The notes under the pieces are model-generated. The model was not told the origin of the DNA. It was given only the letters and a program-made list of their open reading frames with translations, and did no database searches. Below, in pieces: positions 1 to 7,346 of a stretch of 64,000 bases of DNA. Each line of letters opens with the position of its first letter. The first letter of the stretch is position 1. This DNA is from Bradyrhizobium sp. AZCC 1693 (lineage in GTDB: Bacteria > Pseudomonadota > Alphaproteobacteria > Rhizobiales > Xanthobacteraceae), in contig NZ_JAZHSD010000001.1 in NCBI RefSeq assembly GCF_036924745.1, positions 7,377,001 to 7,441,000 of the forward strand, in the 5' to 3' direction. The position numbers and the translations under genes were made by a program.

Positions 1-227
1 GCCGGCGGCTGGAGCGCAATGGCGAGCAGTTGATCGTAGGTCTCGCGCTGCTCGGCATCGGTCAGGATGTCATAGGCGCGCACCAGCTCCCTGAACCGCA
101 GCGCAGCATCGGGGTTCTCGGGATTGATATCGGGATGGGTAGCCTTCGCGGCCTTGCGGAACGCCGTCCGCAGCCCCTCGGCGTCATCACTCGGAAGCGC
201 TCCGAGCAAATCGTATAACGTCCCCAT
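1..227 (-). CDS. J-domain protein, N-terminal part (gene runs off the window)
   Basis: The visible 75 codons encode an N-terminal J domain. The protein starts MGTLYDLLG, carries the diagnostic HPD tripeptide (THPDINP) near residue 36, and continues with a helix IV-like segment (YDILTDAEQRETYDQLL). J domains recruit Hsp70/DnaK and stimulate its ATPase through HPD. The C-terminal part, which would define the client or a membrane role, lies beyond base 1, so the protein cannot be classified as DnaJ proper. The ATG at 227 is the first start in frame with the J domain; I see no strong Shine-Dalgarno before it. The reading frame is intact as far as it can be seen. Confidence 0.85.
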   Translation of the reverse strand, partial: MGTLYDLLGALPSDDAEGLRTAFRKAAKATHPDINPENPDAALRFRELVRAYDILTDAEQRETYDQLLAIALQPP

Positions 228-435
228 GGTGGTACCCGCGACTATTTCCCCCTCGGAACGTCCCCCGCCGCGGAGCCCTCCGATTGACGACGCCTTAGGT
301 AATCAAAAATATCAAGGCGGTAGAATGATGCTCTTATGGCAAAAGCATGCAAATCCTAAGGGATGGTTAACGCATACCGGCCGTAAGGCGCTTTGACTGG
401 CGGCAGCAAGCGGACGCGGCGGCCGCCAGCCCCCG

Positions 436-640
436 TCACAGCCGGTCGACAGCCTTGGAGGCGCCGTCCTTCCGAATGACGGTGAGGAAGACCTGGGGGC
501 GCATCTTGCATTTTCGATCAGACGGTGATGACGCTCCCGCCGATATCGAACCGGCCAACCTCGTTGACAGCCCGCAACAGGCCGGCACGGGTCATGTGCC
601 AATTCCTGCCGATGCCGAATGGTGCCGTTGGTTGTCGCGC
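436..640 (-). pseudogene. Remnant of the C-terminus of a periplasmic substrate-binding protein (probable)
   Basis: In a 505-base stretch without an intact gene, two minus-strand frames carry pieces resembling the end of a branched-chain-amino-acid type ABC substrate-binding protein. One piece reads TRAGLLRAVNEVGRFDIGG and ends in a stop. The other, in a neighbouring frame, reads RPQVFLTVIRKDGASKAVDRL and ends at a TGA near 436. Together they resemble the usual 'LTREGLLKALE...FDLGG...VELTVI.KDG' ending, so this looks like a frame-shifted, 5'-truncated relic. The rest of 228-732 holds no other gene I can support. The identification rests on pattern memory only. Confidence 0.3.
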
Positions 641-732
641 GCAGCGCCTTTGGATACGTTGCATTTGATCGTGCGATCCTTGCTTCCCTCGTCTGGAGAA
701 CAAGATGGATCGCGCTCAGGAGGCCCTCAGGC

Positions 733-1926
733 ATGATTGTCCTCGGTCGTCATCGCGCGCTTGCACAGGACGCCTGGGATGAATTGGCTGTCCGCGCGGT
801 GATCGAAGAAATTGCGACCGATGCAATCACCCATTTCGATCCCGACAGGTTATGGCCGGGTCATCCGAGTGGCGAGAGGGAGGAAGACGGCGACCCCAGT
901 TTCTACAAGGGCGCGGCTGGTGTCATTTGGGCGCTGGATTATCTACATCGCGTCGGTGCGACCCGCGTCGCCGAAGACTTTCGCCCGGCGATGCCTAAGC
1001 TTATGGAGCGGACGATCGCCGACTTCGAAATCAGCTTCCCGACCGATTACGAGAAACATGGCTCGCTGCTCCGTGGCGACATGGGTGCGGCGCTTCTCGC
1101 CATGCGCCTTGAGCCCACATCGAGCCTCGCTGATCTGGTGCACGGCCGCGCAGAAGCAAATAATGATCTGCCGATCCGGGAGCTGATGTGGGGCATGCCC
1201 GGGTCCATGCTCGCCGCCATCCACATGGCCGAAATGACCCAGGAAACGCGGTGGCGCATCCTGTTCGAAATGCAGGCGGCCCGGCTGCTGGCCGAGCTGG
1301 AGGACACGCCGCAAGGTCCACTATGGACACAGGATCTCTACGGCGAACGCGACCGTTGGCTCGGGCCCGTCCACGGTTTCGCCGGCAATGTCATTCCGTT
1401 GTTGCGCGGGTGGGATTGGTTGACGCCGACGCAGCAAGCGCAGGTGGCTGAGTTTGTACCGAAGACGCTTGCAGCGAATGCGTGGCGGTCAGAAGTTGGG
1501 ACCACGTGGGGCGCGAGAAGCAAGCGCGAGACGCCGCCAAAGATGTGTCAGCACTGTCACGGTGCGCCCGGCATGGTGACGACATTTGCGGACGCGCCCT
1601 TCGCTACCCCTGAATTTGACGCACTTCTTGTGGATGCCGGTCGCTTCAGCTGGGCCGCCGGACCGCTTACCAAGGGCTCGAATCTTTGCCACGGCACGGG
1701 CGGGAATGGCTACGCATTCCTAAAACTCTACCGTCGCACGAACGATCCGGTTTGGCTCGACCGCGCGCGCCAATTCGCCATGACGGCCATCGTCCAGTAT
1801 CGCGGCTCTCAGATAGCCGTTGGCCGCGGACGGTATTCGCTTTGGACCGGCGACGTCGGCCTTGCCATTTACCTTTGGGACTGCATCACCGGGGAGCCTC
1901 GTTTTCCCACGATCGACGTGTTCTGA
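733..1926 (+). CDS. LanC-like (lanthionine synthetase C family) protein
   Basis: This 397-residue protein has the hallmarks of the LanC/LanCL family, an alpha/alpha barrel with an active-site zinc that activates cysteine thiols for addition to dehydroamino acids or electrophiles. The expected motifs are present: HGFAG (His near 213), CHGAPG (Cys 275, His 276) and CHGTGGNGYAFL (Cys 319, His 320). The two Cys and the last His are the expected zinc ligands. The length matches stand-alone LanC-like proteins. I chose ATG 733 because AGGAGG lies 9 bases upstream; a longer frame begins at 619 without such a site. No LanB/LanM dehydratase or Cys-rich leader peptide was seen nearby, so a lantibiotic role is unlikely here. 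Its substrate is unknown. Confidence 0.85.
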   Translation: MIVLGRHRALAQDAWDELAVRAVIEEIATDAITHFDPDRLWPGHPSGEREEDGDPSFYKGAAGVIWALDYLHRVGATRVAEDFRPAMPKLMERTIADFEISFPTDYEKHGSLLRGDMGAALLAMRLEPTSSLADLVHGRAEANNDLPIRELMWGMPGSMLAAIHMAEMTQETRWRILFEMQAARLLAELEDTPQGPLWTQDLYGERDRWLGPVHGFAGNVIPLLRGWDWLTPTQQAQVAEFVPKTLAANAWRSEVGTTWGARSKRETPPKMCQHCHGAPGMVTTFADAPFATPEFDALLVDAGRFSWAAGPLTKGSNLCHGTGGNGYAFLKLYRRTNDPVWLDRARQFAMTAIVQYRGSQIAVGRGRYSLWTGDVGLAIYLWDCITGEPRFPTIDVF

Positions 1927-2036
1927 CCCGAACATCGCGACACGCCGGAATCAGCAAATACGCGGCGCTTTATCTTGAATGGCCTCCTGCCGAACAATAA
2001 GATTGTTGGCAGGCCACGTTTCGGAGCGCGCCCAAT

Positions 2037-2405
2037 ATGGCGTGGAATTTACTTTATTCTGGATACGCAACTCTCCAATACGAGATCGCCGAGGAGAGGG
2101 CGTCGGCGCTCGGGCGGCTTGGACGGCGGCTTGAGGCCGCGCTGACGGCACTAGCCGCATGCCCACGGACGACCAATTCCGATCGAAGAATCCGCGATGG
2201 TCTCGTCGAACAGGCGGGATACGCGCTCTGGCTCTTCGTCGTGCAGCGCGAGGCCTGCGGTCTCAACAAGATCGACCACGTGATACGGGTCTACGTCTAC
2301 GGGGTGCCGAACGAGGTGGTTGCCCGCATGGGGCCATTGGCCATCCCGAGCATCCATCCGGCGAAGACCATAGGGGTTAAGGTCGTGCTGCCGCCCATGT
2401 TCTGA
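2037..2405 (+). CDS. Small conserved hypothetical protein (DUF6665-like)
   Basis: A 122-residue soluble, mostly helical protein with no signal peptide. It contains the pattern 'YEIAEERASALGRLGRRLEAAL', then 'GLVEQAGYALWLFVVQREACGL', then 'YGVPNEVVARMG'. This resembles a small family seen in Bradyrhizobium and relatives that I remember as DUF6665, with the recurring phrase 'W.F.VQRE.CGL' and a C-terminal 'P.EV.ARMG'. No biochemical function is known to me. It lies 110 bases after the LanC-like gene on the same strand, so co-transcription is possible. The RBS before ATG 2037 is weak. Confidence 0.6.
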   Translation: MAWNLLYSGYATLQYEIAEERASALGRLGRRLEAALTALAACPRTTNSDRRIRDGLVEQAGYALWLFVVQREACGLNKIDHVIRVYVYGVPNEVVARMGPLAIPSIHPAKTIGVKVVLPPMF

Positions 2406-2510
2406 AACCCGCCTTTCGCGGCGGGGCGCCGCTAAACTCGCCGCCAACTATCTGGCGTTCGTCAAACTCGCTTCCATCCGAATTTGGCTGCGCGCTGACG
2501 AGTCCGCGCT

Positions 2511-3587
2511 CTAATTGACGAGTCTCGGTATTCCCAGATCGTCGGCGACCTGGTCCAGCCCGCGCAGCAGCGCGGGCGCTACGGGAATGCCAAGGCTGGT
2601 CCGCTTGAGGCGCGTTTCATGGCTGCGTTCGCCGGGCACCCAGATGCGATCCACGCCGGGGATGCGCCGGCTGTTGCGGAAGTCGCGCACCAGCGCATCG
2701 ACGCTTCGCTTGAAGATGGCAATGTCGCCGAAGGCTGCGATGTTGATCGCGGCGATCGCCTGTCCGGTGTTGGTGACGCTGTCGTCGTCGTGATTGAAGT
2801 CGATCACGTCGCGGCCCATCGCGGCGCCGCCGAGCGTGCCTGCAAGGAGGCCGATGATCATCGCAAGGCCGTAGCCCTTGTAACCGGCCTCCATGCCGCC
2901 GAGCGGTAGCAGCATGCCTTCGTCGGCGCGTTTCGGGTCGGTCAGCGGCTTGCCTTCGCGGTCGATCATCCAGCCCTCCGGCATGGTCTCGCCGCGCAGC
3001 GCCTTGGTCTTCACTTTCCCGTAAGCTGCGACCGTCGTCGCCATGTCGAGCACGATCGGGTTTTCGTCGCCGGCCGGAATCGCCGCCGCGATCGGATTGG
3101 TCGACAGCAGCATGTCGAGGCCGCCCCAGGGTGGAAGGTGATTGGCGTTGCCGACCGCGAAGTAGAGCCCGATCATGTCGTGGGCCAGCGGCATCGTGGC
3201 GTAGAGCGAGGCGGGGCCGGCATGGTTGCTGAACTGCGAGTTGACCCAGCCTATTCCGGTGCTGCGCGCCTTTTCGATCGCCATCCCGGCCGCGCGTTTC
3301 ATGACGAGGTGGCCCATGCCGTTGTCGCCGTTCAGGACGGCGGTGCCGGCGTGCTCGTGCACGACATGGATGTTGGGCCGGACGTTGAAGCCGCCGGCCC
3401 TGATCCGCTTGACATATTGCGGCAACCGGCTGACGCCGTGCCCGTCCGACCCCTGCAGGTCGGCCGCCGCCATCAGGGCCGCGACCGTTGCGGCGTCGGC
3501 GTCCGGCAAGCCCACCGCGGTGAGCGCTTGCTCAATGAAGGCCTTCAACCGGCCAAAAGTAACTGATGTATCGGACAGGACGGGCAC
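2511..3587 (-). CDS. Ldh2/malate-L-lactate dehydrogenase family oxidoreductase
   Basis: A 358-residue member of the Ldh_2 family (YlbC, ComC, DpkA, MdhII), NAD(P)-dependent 2-hydroxyacid or imino-acid oxidoreductases unrelated to classical Rossmann LDHs. Family features visible are the 'D..GSDGHGVSRLPQY' segment near residue 50 with the conserved His, the 'SNHAGPASLYA' segment, 'LSTNPIAAAIPA', and the C-terminal 'YKGYGLAMIIGLLAG' block. The substrate cannot be read from the sequence. The start is GTG 3587, the first codon of the family N-terminus; no ATG is available. It stands alone, with the AsnC-domain gene upstream on the same strand about 70 bases away. Confidence 0.88.
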   Translation of the reverse strand: MPVLSDTSVTFGRLKAFIEQALTAVGLPDADAATVAALMAAADLQGSDGHGVSRLPQYVKRIRAGGFNVRPNIHVVHEHAGTAVLNGDNGMGHLVMKRAAGMAIEKARSTGIGWVNSQFSNHAGPASLYATMPLAHDMIGLYFAVGNANHLPPWGGLDMLLSTNPIAAAIPAGDENPIVLDMATTVAAYGKVKTKALRGETMPEGWMIDREGKPLTDPKRADEGMLLPLGGMEAGYKGYGLAMIIGLLAGTLGGAAMGRDVIDFNHDDDSVTNTGQAIAAINIAAFGDIAIFKRSVDALVRDFRNSRRIPGVDRIWVPGERSHETRLKRTSLGIPVAPALLRGLDQVADDLGIPRLVN

Positions 3588-3654
3588 TCCCAGAGGCCCG
3601 CGGGCGTGGCCGCGCGCCGGGCGAAGTCGACGGCGGGCAGGCGGGCCGCCGCTG

Positions 3655-3900
3655 CTAGCCCGTGCCGAACGCCTTGAAGGTGATGATGGTGTGGGTGTCC
3701 TGGATGCCCGGAATCACCTGCACCTTCTCGTTGACGAAATGGCCGATGTCGGTGTCGTTATCGACGTAGAATTTGACCAGCAGATCGTAATCGCCGGCGG
3801 TCGAATAGATCTCCGAGGCGATCTCGGCCTCCGCGAGCGCATTGGCGACGGCGTAGGACTGGCCGAGCTTGCATTTGAACTGGACGAAGAAGGGAACCAT
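3655..3900 (-). CDS. Stand-alone Lrp/AsnC effector-binding (RAM) domain protein
   Basis: An 81-residue protein made only of the Lrp/AsnC C-terminal alpha/beta (RAM/ACT-like) domain, with no helix-turn-helix. The family core is visible in FVQFKCKLGQSYAVANAL, then 'GDYDLLVKF', then 'IPGIQDTHTIITF'. Such small proteins form oligomers that bind amino acids and may modulate full-length Lrp proteins; that role is inference here. ATG 3900 was chosen because GGAGA lies about 8 bases upstream; upstream in-frame codons add a sequence not belonging to the domain. It is divergent from thiD. Confidence 0.88.
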   Translation of the reverse strand: MVPFFVQFKCKLGQSYAVANALAEAEIASEIYSTAGDYDLLVKFYVDNDTDIGHFVNEKVQVIPGIQDTHTIITFKAFGTG

Positions 3901-3986
3901 CGCTGTCGTCTCCAAAAATGTTGGCCCCAATAGGCCAAAAAGCGCTGACAATGGCAAGCCAGCTTGCCGCCAATGGCGGGGCGCGC

Positions 3987-4028
3987 TAGGACAAGCCACT
4001 TAGGACAAGACACTTAGGACAAGACATG
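3987..4028. repeat. Three tandem copies of a 14-bp repeat upstream of thiD
   Basis: The sequence TAGGACAAGMCACT occurs three times head to tail at 3987-4000, 4001-4014 and 4015-4028. The first copy has C at the tenth position and the third diverges at its last two bases. It lies in the divergent space between the AsnC-domain gene and thiD. It could be a multi-site operator or a simple slippage product. Confidence 0.75.
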
Positions 4029-4060
4029 GCCCTGAAGCCCGCATTTTGACGAGACTTCTG

Positions 4061-4861
4061 ATGACGACGCCGATCGCGCTCACCATCGCCGGCTCCGATT
4101 CCTCTGGCGGTGCCGGCATCCAGGCCGACCTGAAGACGTTCGCCGCGCTCGGCGTCTACGGCGCTTCCGTAATCACCGCGCTGACCGCGCAGAACACCAC
4201 AGGCGTCAGCGGCATCCATCAGGTGCCGGCGGAGTTCGTGACCGCGCAGATCGATGCGGTGTTTGCCGATCTCGACGTCGGTGCGGTCAAGATCGGCATG
4301 GTGGCGCATCCGCCGGTCATCGATGCCATCGTCGCTGGGCTCAATCGCTGGTCGCCGAAACACGTCGTGCTCGATCCGGTCATGGTCGCAACCTCCGGCG
4401 ATCGTCTGCTCGCAACCGAAGCCGTCGACGCGCTGCGGACCAAGCTCATCCCGTTGGCGTCGGTGATCACGCCCAATCTGCCGGAAGCCGCAGCCTTGCT
4501 CGACGAAGGCGTGGCGGCCGACGAAGCCGCCGTCGAGAAACAAGGCAGGCGATTGCTGGCCCTGGGTTGCAAGGCGGTGCTGATCAAGGGCGGCCACGGG
4601 GAGGGCGCCGAGAGTATCGACTATCTGATCGATTCCTCTGACGTCACCGCACTCGCCGCGCCGCGCATCGCCACTAAAAATACCCATGGCACCGGCTGCT
4701 CGCTCTCCTCGGCGATTGCCGCGGGACTGGCGAAGGGCGATGGCATGGAGGCGGCCGTACGCAACGCCAAGGCCTGGGTCAGCGCCGCGATTGCCGCCGC
4801 AGACCGCTTCAGCGTCGGGCATGGCCACGGCCCGATCCATCATTTTCAGAAGTTTTATTGA
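4061..4861 (+). CDS. thiD: Hydroxymethylpyrimidine/phosphomethylpyrimidine kinase
   Basis: This 266-residue ribokinase-fold enzyme phosphorylates HMP and HMP-phosphate to HMP-PP in thiamine biosynthesis. Family motifs are plain: an N-terminal substrate region '[19 protein letters not shown]', 'VKIGMV', '[12 protein letters not shown]', 'ITPNLPEA', 'LIKGGHG', and the catalytic anion-hole '[20 protein letters not shown]' near residue 207. I chose ATG 4061; a TTG five codons upstream is also in frame. No other thiamine gene is adjacent, and a thi-box riboswitch was not recognised in the upstream 150 bases. A repeat element follows the stop codon. Confidence 0.95.
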   Translation: MTTPIALTIAGSDSSGGAGIQADLKTFAALGVYGASVITALTAQNTTGVSGIHQVPAEFVTAQIDAVFADLDVGAVKIGMVAHPPVIDAIVAGLNRWSPKHVVLDPVMVATSGDRLLATEAVDALRTKLIPLASVITPNLPEAAALLDEGVAADEAAVEKQGRRLLALGCKAVLIKGGHGEGAESIDYLIDSSDVTALAAPRIATKNTHGTGCSLSSAIAAGLAKGDGMEAAVRNAKAWVSAAIAAADRFSVGHGHGPIHHFQKFY

Positions 4862-4869
4862 CCTATCTT

Positions 4870-4978
4870 CGTCATCCCTGCGAACGCAGGGACCCATAAC
4901 CACCTGCGTTGGTTGTTGCGCGAGGTGTCGACCAGATTGCCCAATTGATGAGCCGCGGCTATGGGCAGGGACGACAGC
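4870..4978. repeat. Intergenic repeat element with terminal inverted CCCTGCG...CGCAGGG
   Basis: The element starts GTCATCCCTGCGAACGCAGGGA, a near-perfect hairpin, followed by CCCATAACCAC. It ends with CTATGGGCAGGGACGACA, a partial inverted copy of the start. This matches a dispersed intergenic repeat family that I know from Bradyrhizobium-type genomes (reading through as 'SSLRTQGPIT'). It lies directly behind thiD and may serve as its transcription terminator. The remaining bases up to 5120 show nothing else I can name. Confidence 0.65.
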
Positions 4979-5120
4979 GAGATGCTTTTTCTTCCAATGT
5001 CGCCTGCCTGTCGCATCGCGCTGCTATCCGCAAGTTGTGGGGCGCGGCATTGATTCCCGTGGGGTTATCGCGGCGTGAACAGTCATCGCCCTGTCACAAA
5101 AATCTGTCAGGTGAGCAGGT

Positions 5121-5933
5121 ATGGGCAGTGACTCCTTGAGTGAAGAGAGCCCGGAACGGCGCTTTCGTACCTTGTTTATCTCCGACGTCCATCTCGGAGC
5201 CCGCGGCTCGCAAGCCGATCGATTGCTGGACTTCCTCAAGAGCCACGACGCCGACACCATCTATCTCGTCGGCGATATCGTCGACGGCTGGGCGCTGAGG
5301 TCGAACTGGTACTGGCCGCAATCGCACAACGACTTCGTGCAGAAGATGCTGCGCAAGGCGCGCAAGGGCGCCAAGGTCATCTACGTGCCGGGCAATCACG
5401 ACGAATTCCTGCGCAGTTATTACGGCACGCATTTCGGCGGTATCGATGTGGTTGAAAACACCATCCACGAGGGCGCCGACGGCAAGCGCTACCTCGTCAT
5501 CCACGGCGACATCTTCGATCTCGTGGTGCAGAACGCACGCTGGCTCGCCCATCTCGGCGACAAGGCCTATGACTTCGCCATTCAGATGAATCGCCTCGTC
5601 AATTTCTTCCGGCGCATGTTCGGCGTGCCTTATTGGTCGCTGTCGCAATGGGCGAAGCTGAAGGTCAAGAACGCCGTGAACTATATCGGCGCGTTCGAAA
5701 AGACCCTGGCCGGCGAAGCGCGGCGGCACGGCGCCGACGGCGTCATCTGCGGCCACATCCACTACGCCACCATCCGCGACGAGCACGGCATCCGCTACAT
5801 GAATTGCGGCGACTGGGTCGAAAGCTGCACCGCGCTTGCCGAGCACGAGGACGGCCGGTTTGAGATCATCACCTGGACCGATCCGCAGCGAAGGGCAGCG
5901 CCCGTTCCCCGCGTCGCGGCGCGCGCCGCATGA
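5121..5933 (+). CDS. LpxH-like UDP-2,3-diacylglucosamine diphosphatase family metallophosphoesterase
   Basis: A 270-residue calcineurin-like phosphoesterase with all metal-binding motifs: SDVHLG, GDIVDGW, GNHDE, HGDIFD and GHIHY. Together with the 'RSNWYWPQSHNDF' region this places it with the LpxH-related proteins that in alphaproteobacteria often precede a glycosyltransferase. Whether it cleaves UDP-diacyl-GlcN in lipid A synthesis (a role usually taken by LpxI here) or another phosphodiester is not decided by sequence. Its stop codon overlaps the ATG of a broken glycosyltransferase (ATGA), showing an ancestral two-gene operon. The usual start is ATG 5121, with an AGGTGAGCAGGT stretch upstream. 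Confidence 0.85.
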   Translation: MGSDSLSEESPERRFRTLFISDVHLGARGSQADRLLDFLKSHDADTIYLVGDIVDGWALRSNWYWPQSHNDFVQKMLRKARKGAKVIYVPGNHDEFLRSYYGTHFGGIDVVENTIHEGADGKRYLVIHGDIFDLVVQNARWLAHLGDKAYDFAIQMNRLVNFFRRMFGVPYWSLSQWAKLKVKNAVNYIGAFEKTLAGEARRHGADGVICGHIHYATIRDEHGIRYMNCGDWVESCTALAEHEDGRFEIITWTDPQRRAAPVPRVAARAA

Positions 5934-6022
5934 CGCATATCCTGGTCGCGACCGATGCGTGGCATCCCCAGGGTCAACGGGGTGGTTCGGACGCTAACCA
6001 TGATGGCAGAGGCGGTCTTTGT
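5930..6022 (+). pseudogene. Truncated, frame-shifted remnant of a GT4 glycosyltransferase
   Basis: The ATG overlaps the stop of the phosphoesterase and starts THILVATDAWHPQ, the typical N-terminus of the glycosyltransferase that follows this phosphoesterase in relatives. One extra base in the CCCCAGGG stretch (about 5967-5974) then shifts the frame. Reading on in the +1 frame restores VNGVVRTLTMMAEA. After about base 6022 similarity stops and the rest of the roughly 1-kb gene is missing. The sequence to 6178 carries no other recognisable gene. There is a short palindromic motif, TTCACG..CGTGAA, at about 6110-6127. Confidence 0.7.
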
Positions 6023-6178
6023 CGAACATGCCCTGAATGTCCGCTCTGAGCCGGCGGAAGGCGAACTGGCCGAATTTGGCGCGAAAGACCCCGCATTTCG
6101 CCGCCTGAGTTCACGTAACGCGTGAATTCACGCTAAATCGTCTTGCCGGCCCGTCTGCGACCGCGATACAAATTGCGG

Positions 6179-7168
6179 ATGTCAGAATCTATCCAAAATC
6201 CACCCATTGGCGCGGCCGATATCGAGGCCGCCGCCAAGGTGGTTGCGCCCTTTGCGGTGCGGACCCCGCTGTTGTCGTTCCCCGTTCTCAATGAACGCGT
6301 CGGGACCAAGGTCTTTCTGAAGCCGGAAATGCTGCAGCGGACCGGATCGTTCAAGTTCCGCGGCGCCTTCAACAAGCTGGCCTCGATCCCGCAGGCCAGA
6401 CGCGGCGGCGGGGTGGTCGCGTTCTCTTCCGGCAACCACGCCCAGGGCGTGGCGGCGGCGGCGCAGATCCTCAGCATGCAGGCCACCATCGTGATGCCTG
6501 CGGATTCGCCCGTTACCAAGCGCGAGCGCACCAAGGGCTACGGCGCCGAGGTGGTGCTCTACGACCGCGACAAGGAAGACCGCGAAGCCATCGCCAACGG
6601 CATCGCGGCGAAGCGCGGCGCGACGCTGGTGCGCCCCTATGACGATCCCTTTGTGATCGCCGGACAGGGCACCGCGGGCCGCGAGATCGCCGAGGACATG
6701 GCGGCGCTGGGATTAGCGCCCGACATCGTGGTAGCGCCGGCGTCGGGCGGCGGGCTGATCGCCGGCGTTGCGACGGCCGTGAAGGCAAAATTTCCGCAAG
6801 CGCAGGTGATCGTCGCCGAGCCCAAGGACTATGACGATCACGGCCTGTCGCTGCGCGCCGGCCACCGCGAGGCCCATCACGCCGCCGGCCGCACCATCTG
6901 CGATGCGCTGATGGCGGCGATGCCGGGCGAACTCACCTTCTCGATCAACAGCAAGCTGCTCGCCAATGGCGTGACCGCCTCCGACGAGGAAGTCGGCGCC
7001 GCGGTCGCCTATGCCTATCGGGAATTGAAGCTGGTGGTCGAGCCGGGCGGCGCCGTCGGTCTCGCCGCACTGTTGGCCGGCCGCATCGACGTCAGGGGCA
7101 AGAACGTCGTCATCGTGCTCTCCGGCGGCAATGTCGACGCGGACCTGTTCGCCAAGCTGGTCGCCTGA
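6179..7168 (+). CDS. Threonine/serine dehydratase (PLP fold type II)
   Basis: A 329-residue enzyme of the threonine dehydratase/serine racemase group, which deaminates L-threonine or L-serine to the 2-oxo acid. The PLP lysine lies in the motif GSFKFRGAFNK (Lys 59). The cofactor-binding block 'SSGNHAQGVA' and the phosphate-cup glycines 'ASGGGLIAG' follow. There is no C-terminal ACT regulatory domain, so it is a short catabolic-type or racemase-like form rather than long IlvA. ATG 6179 begins the family N-terminus; an upstream in-frame GTG-less extension from 6143 has no domain support. It stands alone, with a hairpin after the gene. Confidence 0.88.
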   Translation: MSESIQNPPIGAADIEAAAKVVAPFAVRTPLLSFPVLNERVGTKVFLKPEMLQRTGSFKFRGAFNKLASIPQARRGGGVVAFSSGNHAQGVAAAAQILSMQATIVMPADSPVTKRERTKGYGAEVVLYDRDKEDREAIANGIAAKRGATLVRPYDDPFVIAGQGTAGREIAEDMAALGLAPDIVVAPASGGGLIAGVATAVKAKFPQAQVIVAEPKDYDDHGLSLRAGHREAHHAAGRTICDALMAAMPGELTFSINSKLLANGVTASDEEVGAAVAYAYRELKLVVEPGGAVGLAALLAGRIDVRGKNVVIVLSGGNVDADLFAKLVA

Positions 7169-7225
7169 CCAGGGCGCAGGCGTCCACACAATTTTAAGCA
7201 TCGCCGCGAGCGGCCTCCCCCGCGC

Positions 7226-7253
7226 GTCCCGTTCAATAACGATTGAACGGGAC
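7226..7253. other. Perfect 12-bp stem with 4-base loop
   Basis: GTCCCGTTCAAT pairs perfectly with ATTGAACGGGAC around the loop AACG. It sits between the dehydratase gene and the cytochrome-like/Vgb gene. There is no T-run, so it is not a typical intrinsic terminator. It could be an operator for the downstream gene or an RNA-stability hairpin. Confidence 0.6.
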
Positions 7254-7346
7254 AACCTTGACGGATGCGACAACGATAGCGAGGCTGAGCGCAACGAAGT
7301 TTCTTGAAAAGATCTGGATCGAACCAGGTCTCCCGGGAGGATGGCA

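Noticed and set aside
228..732. Possible lanthipeptide precursor before the LanC-like gene
   Set aside because: No short frame with a leader and a Ser/Thr/Cys-rich core was found, and no dehydratase is nearby.
4862..5120. Overlapping reading frames running through the repeat behind thiD
   Set aside because: Their translations are the known read-through of the dispersed repeat and have no independent support.
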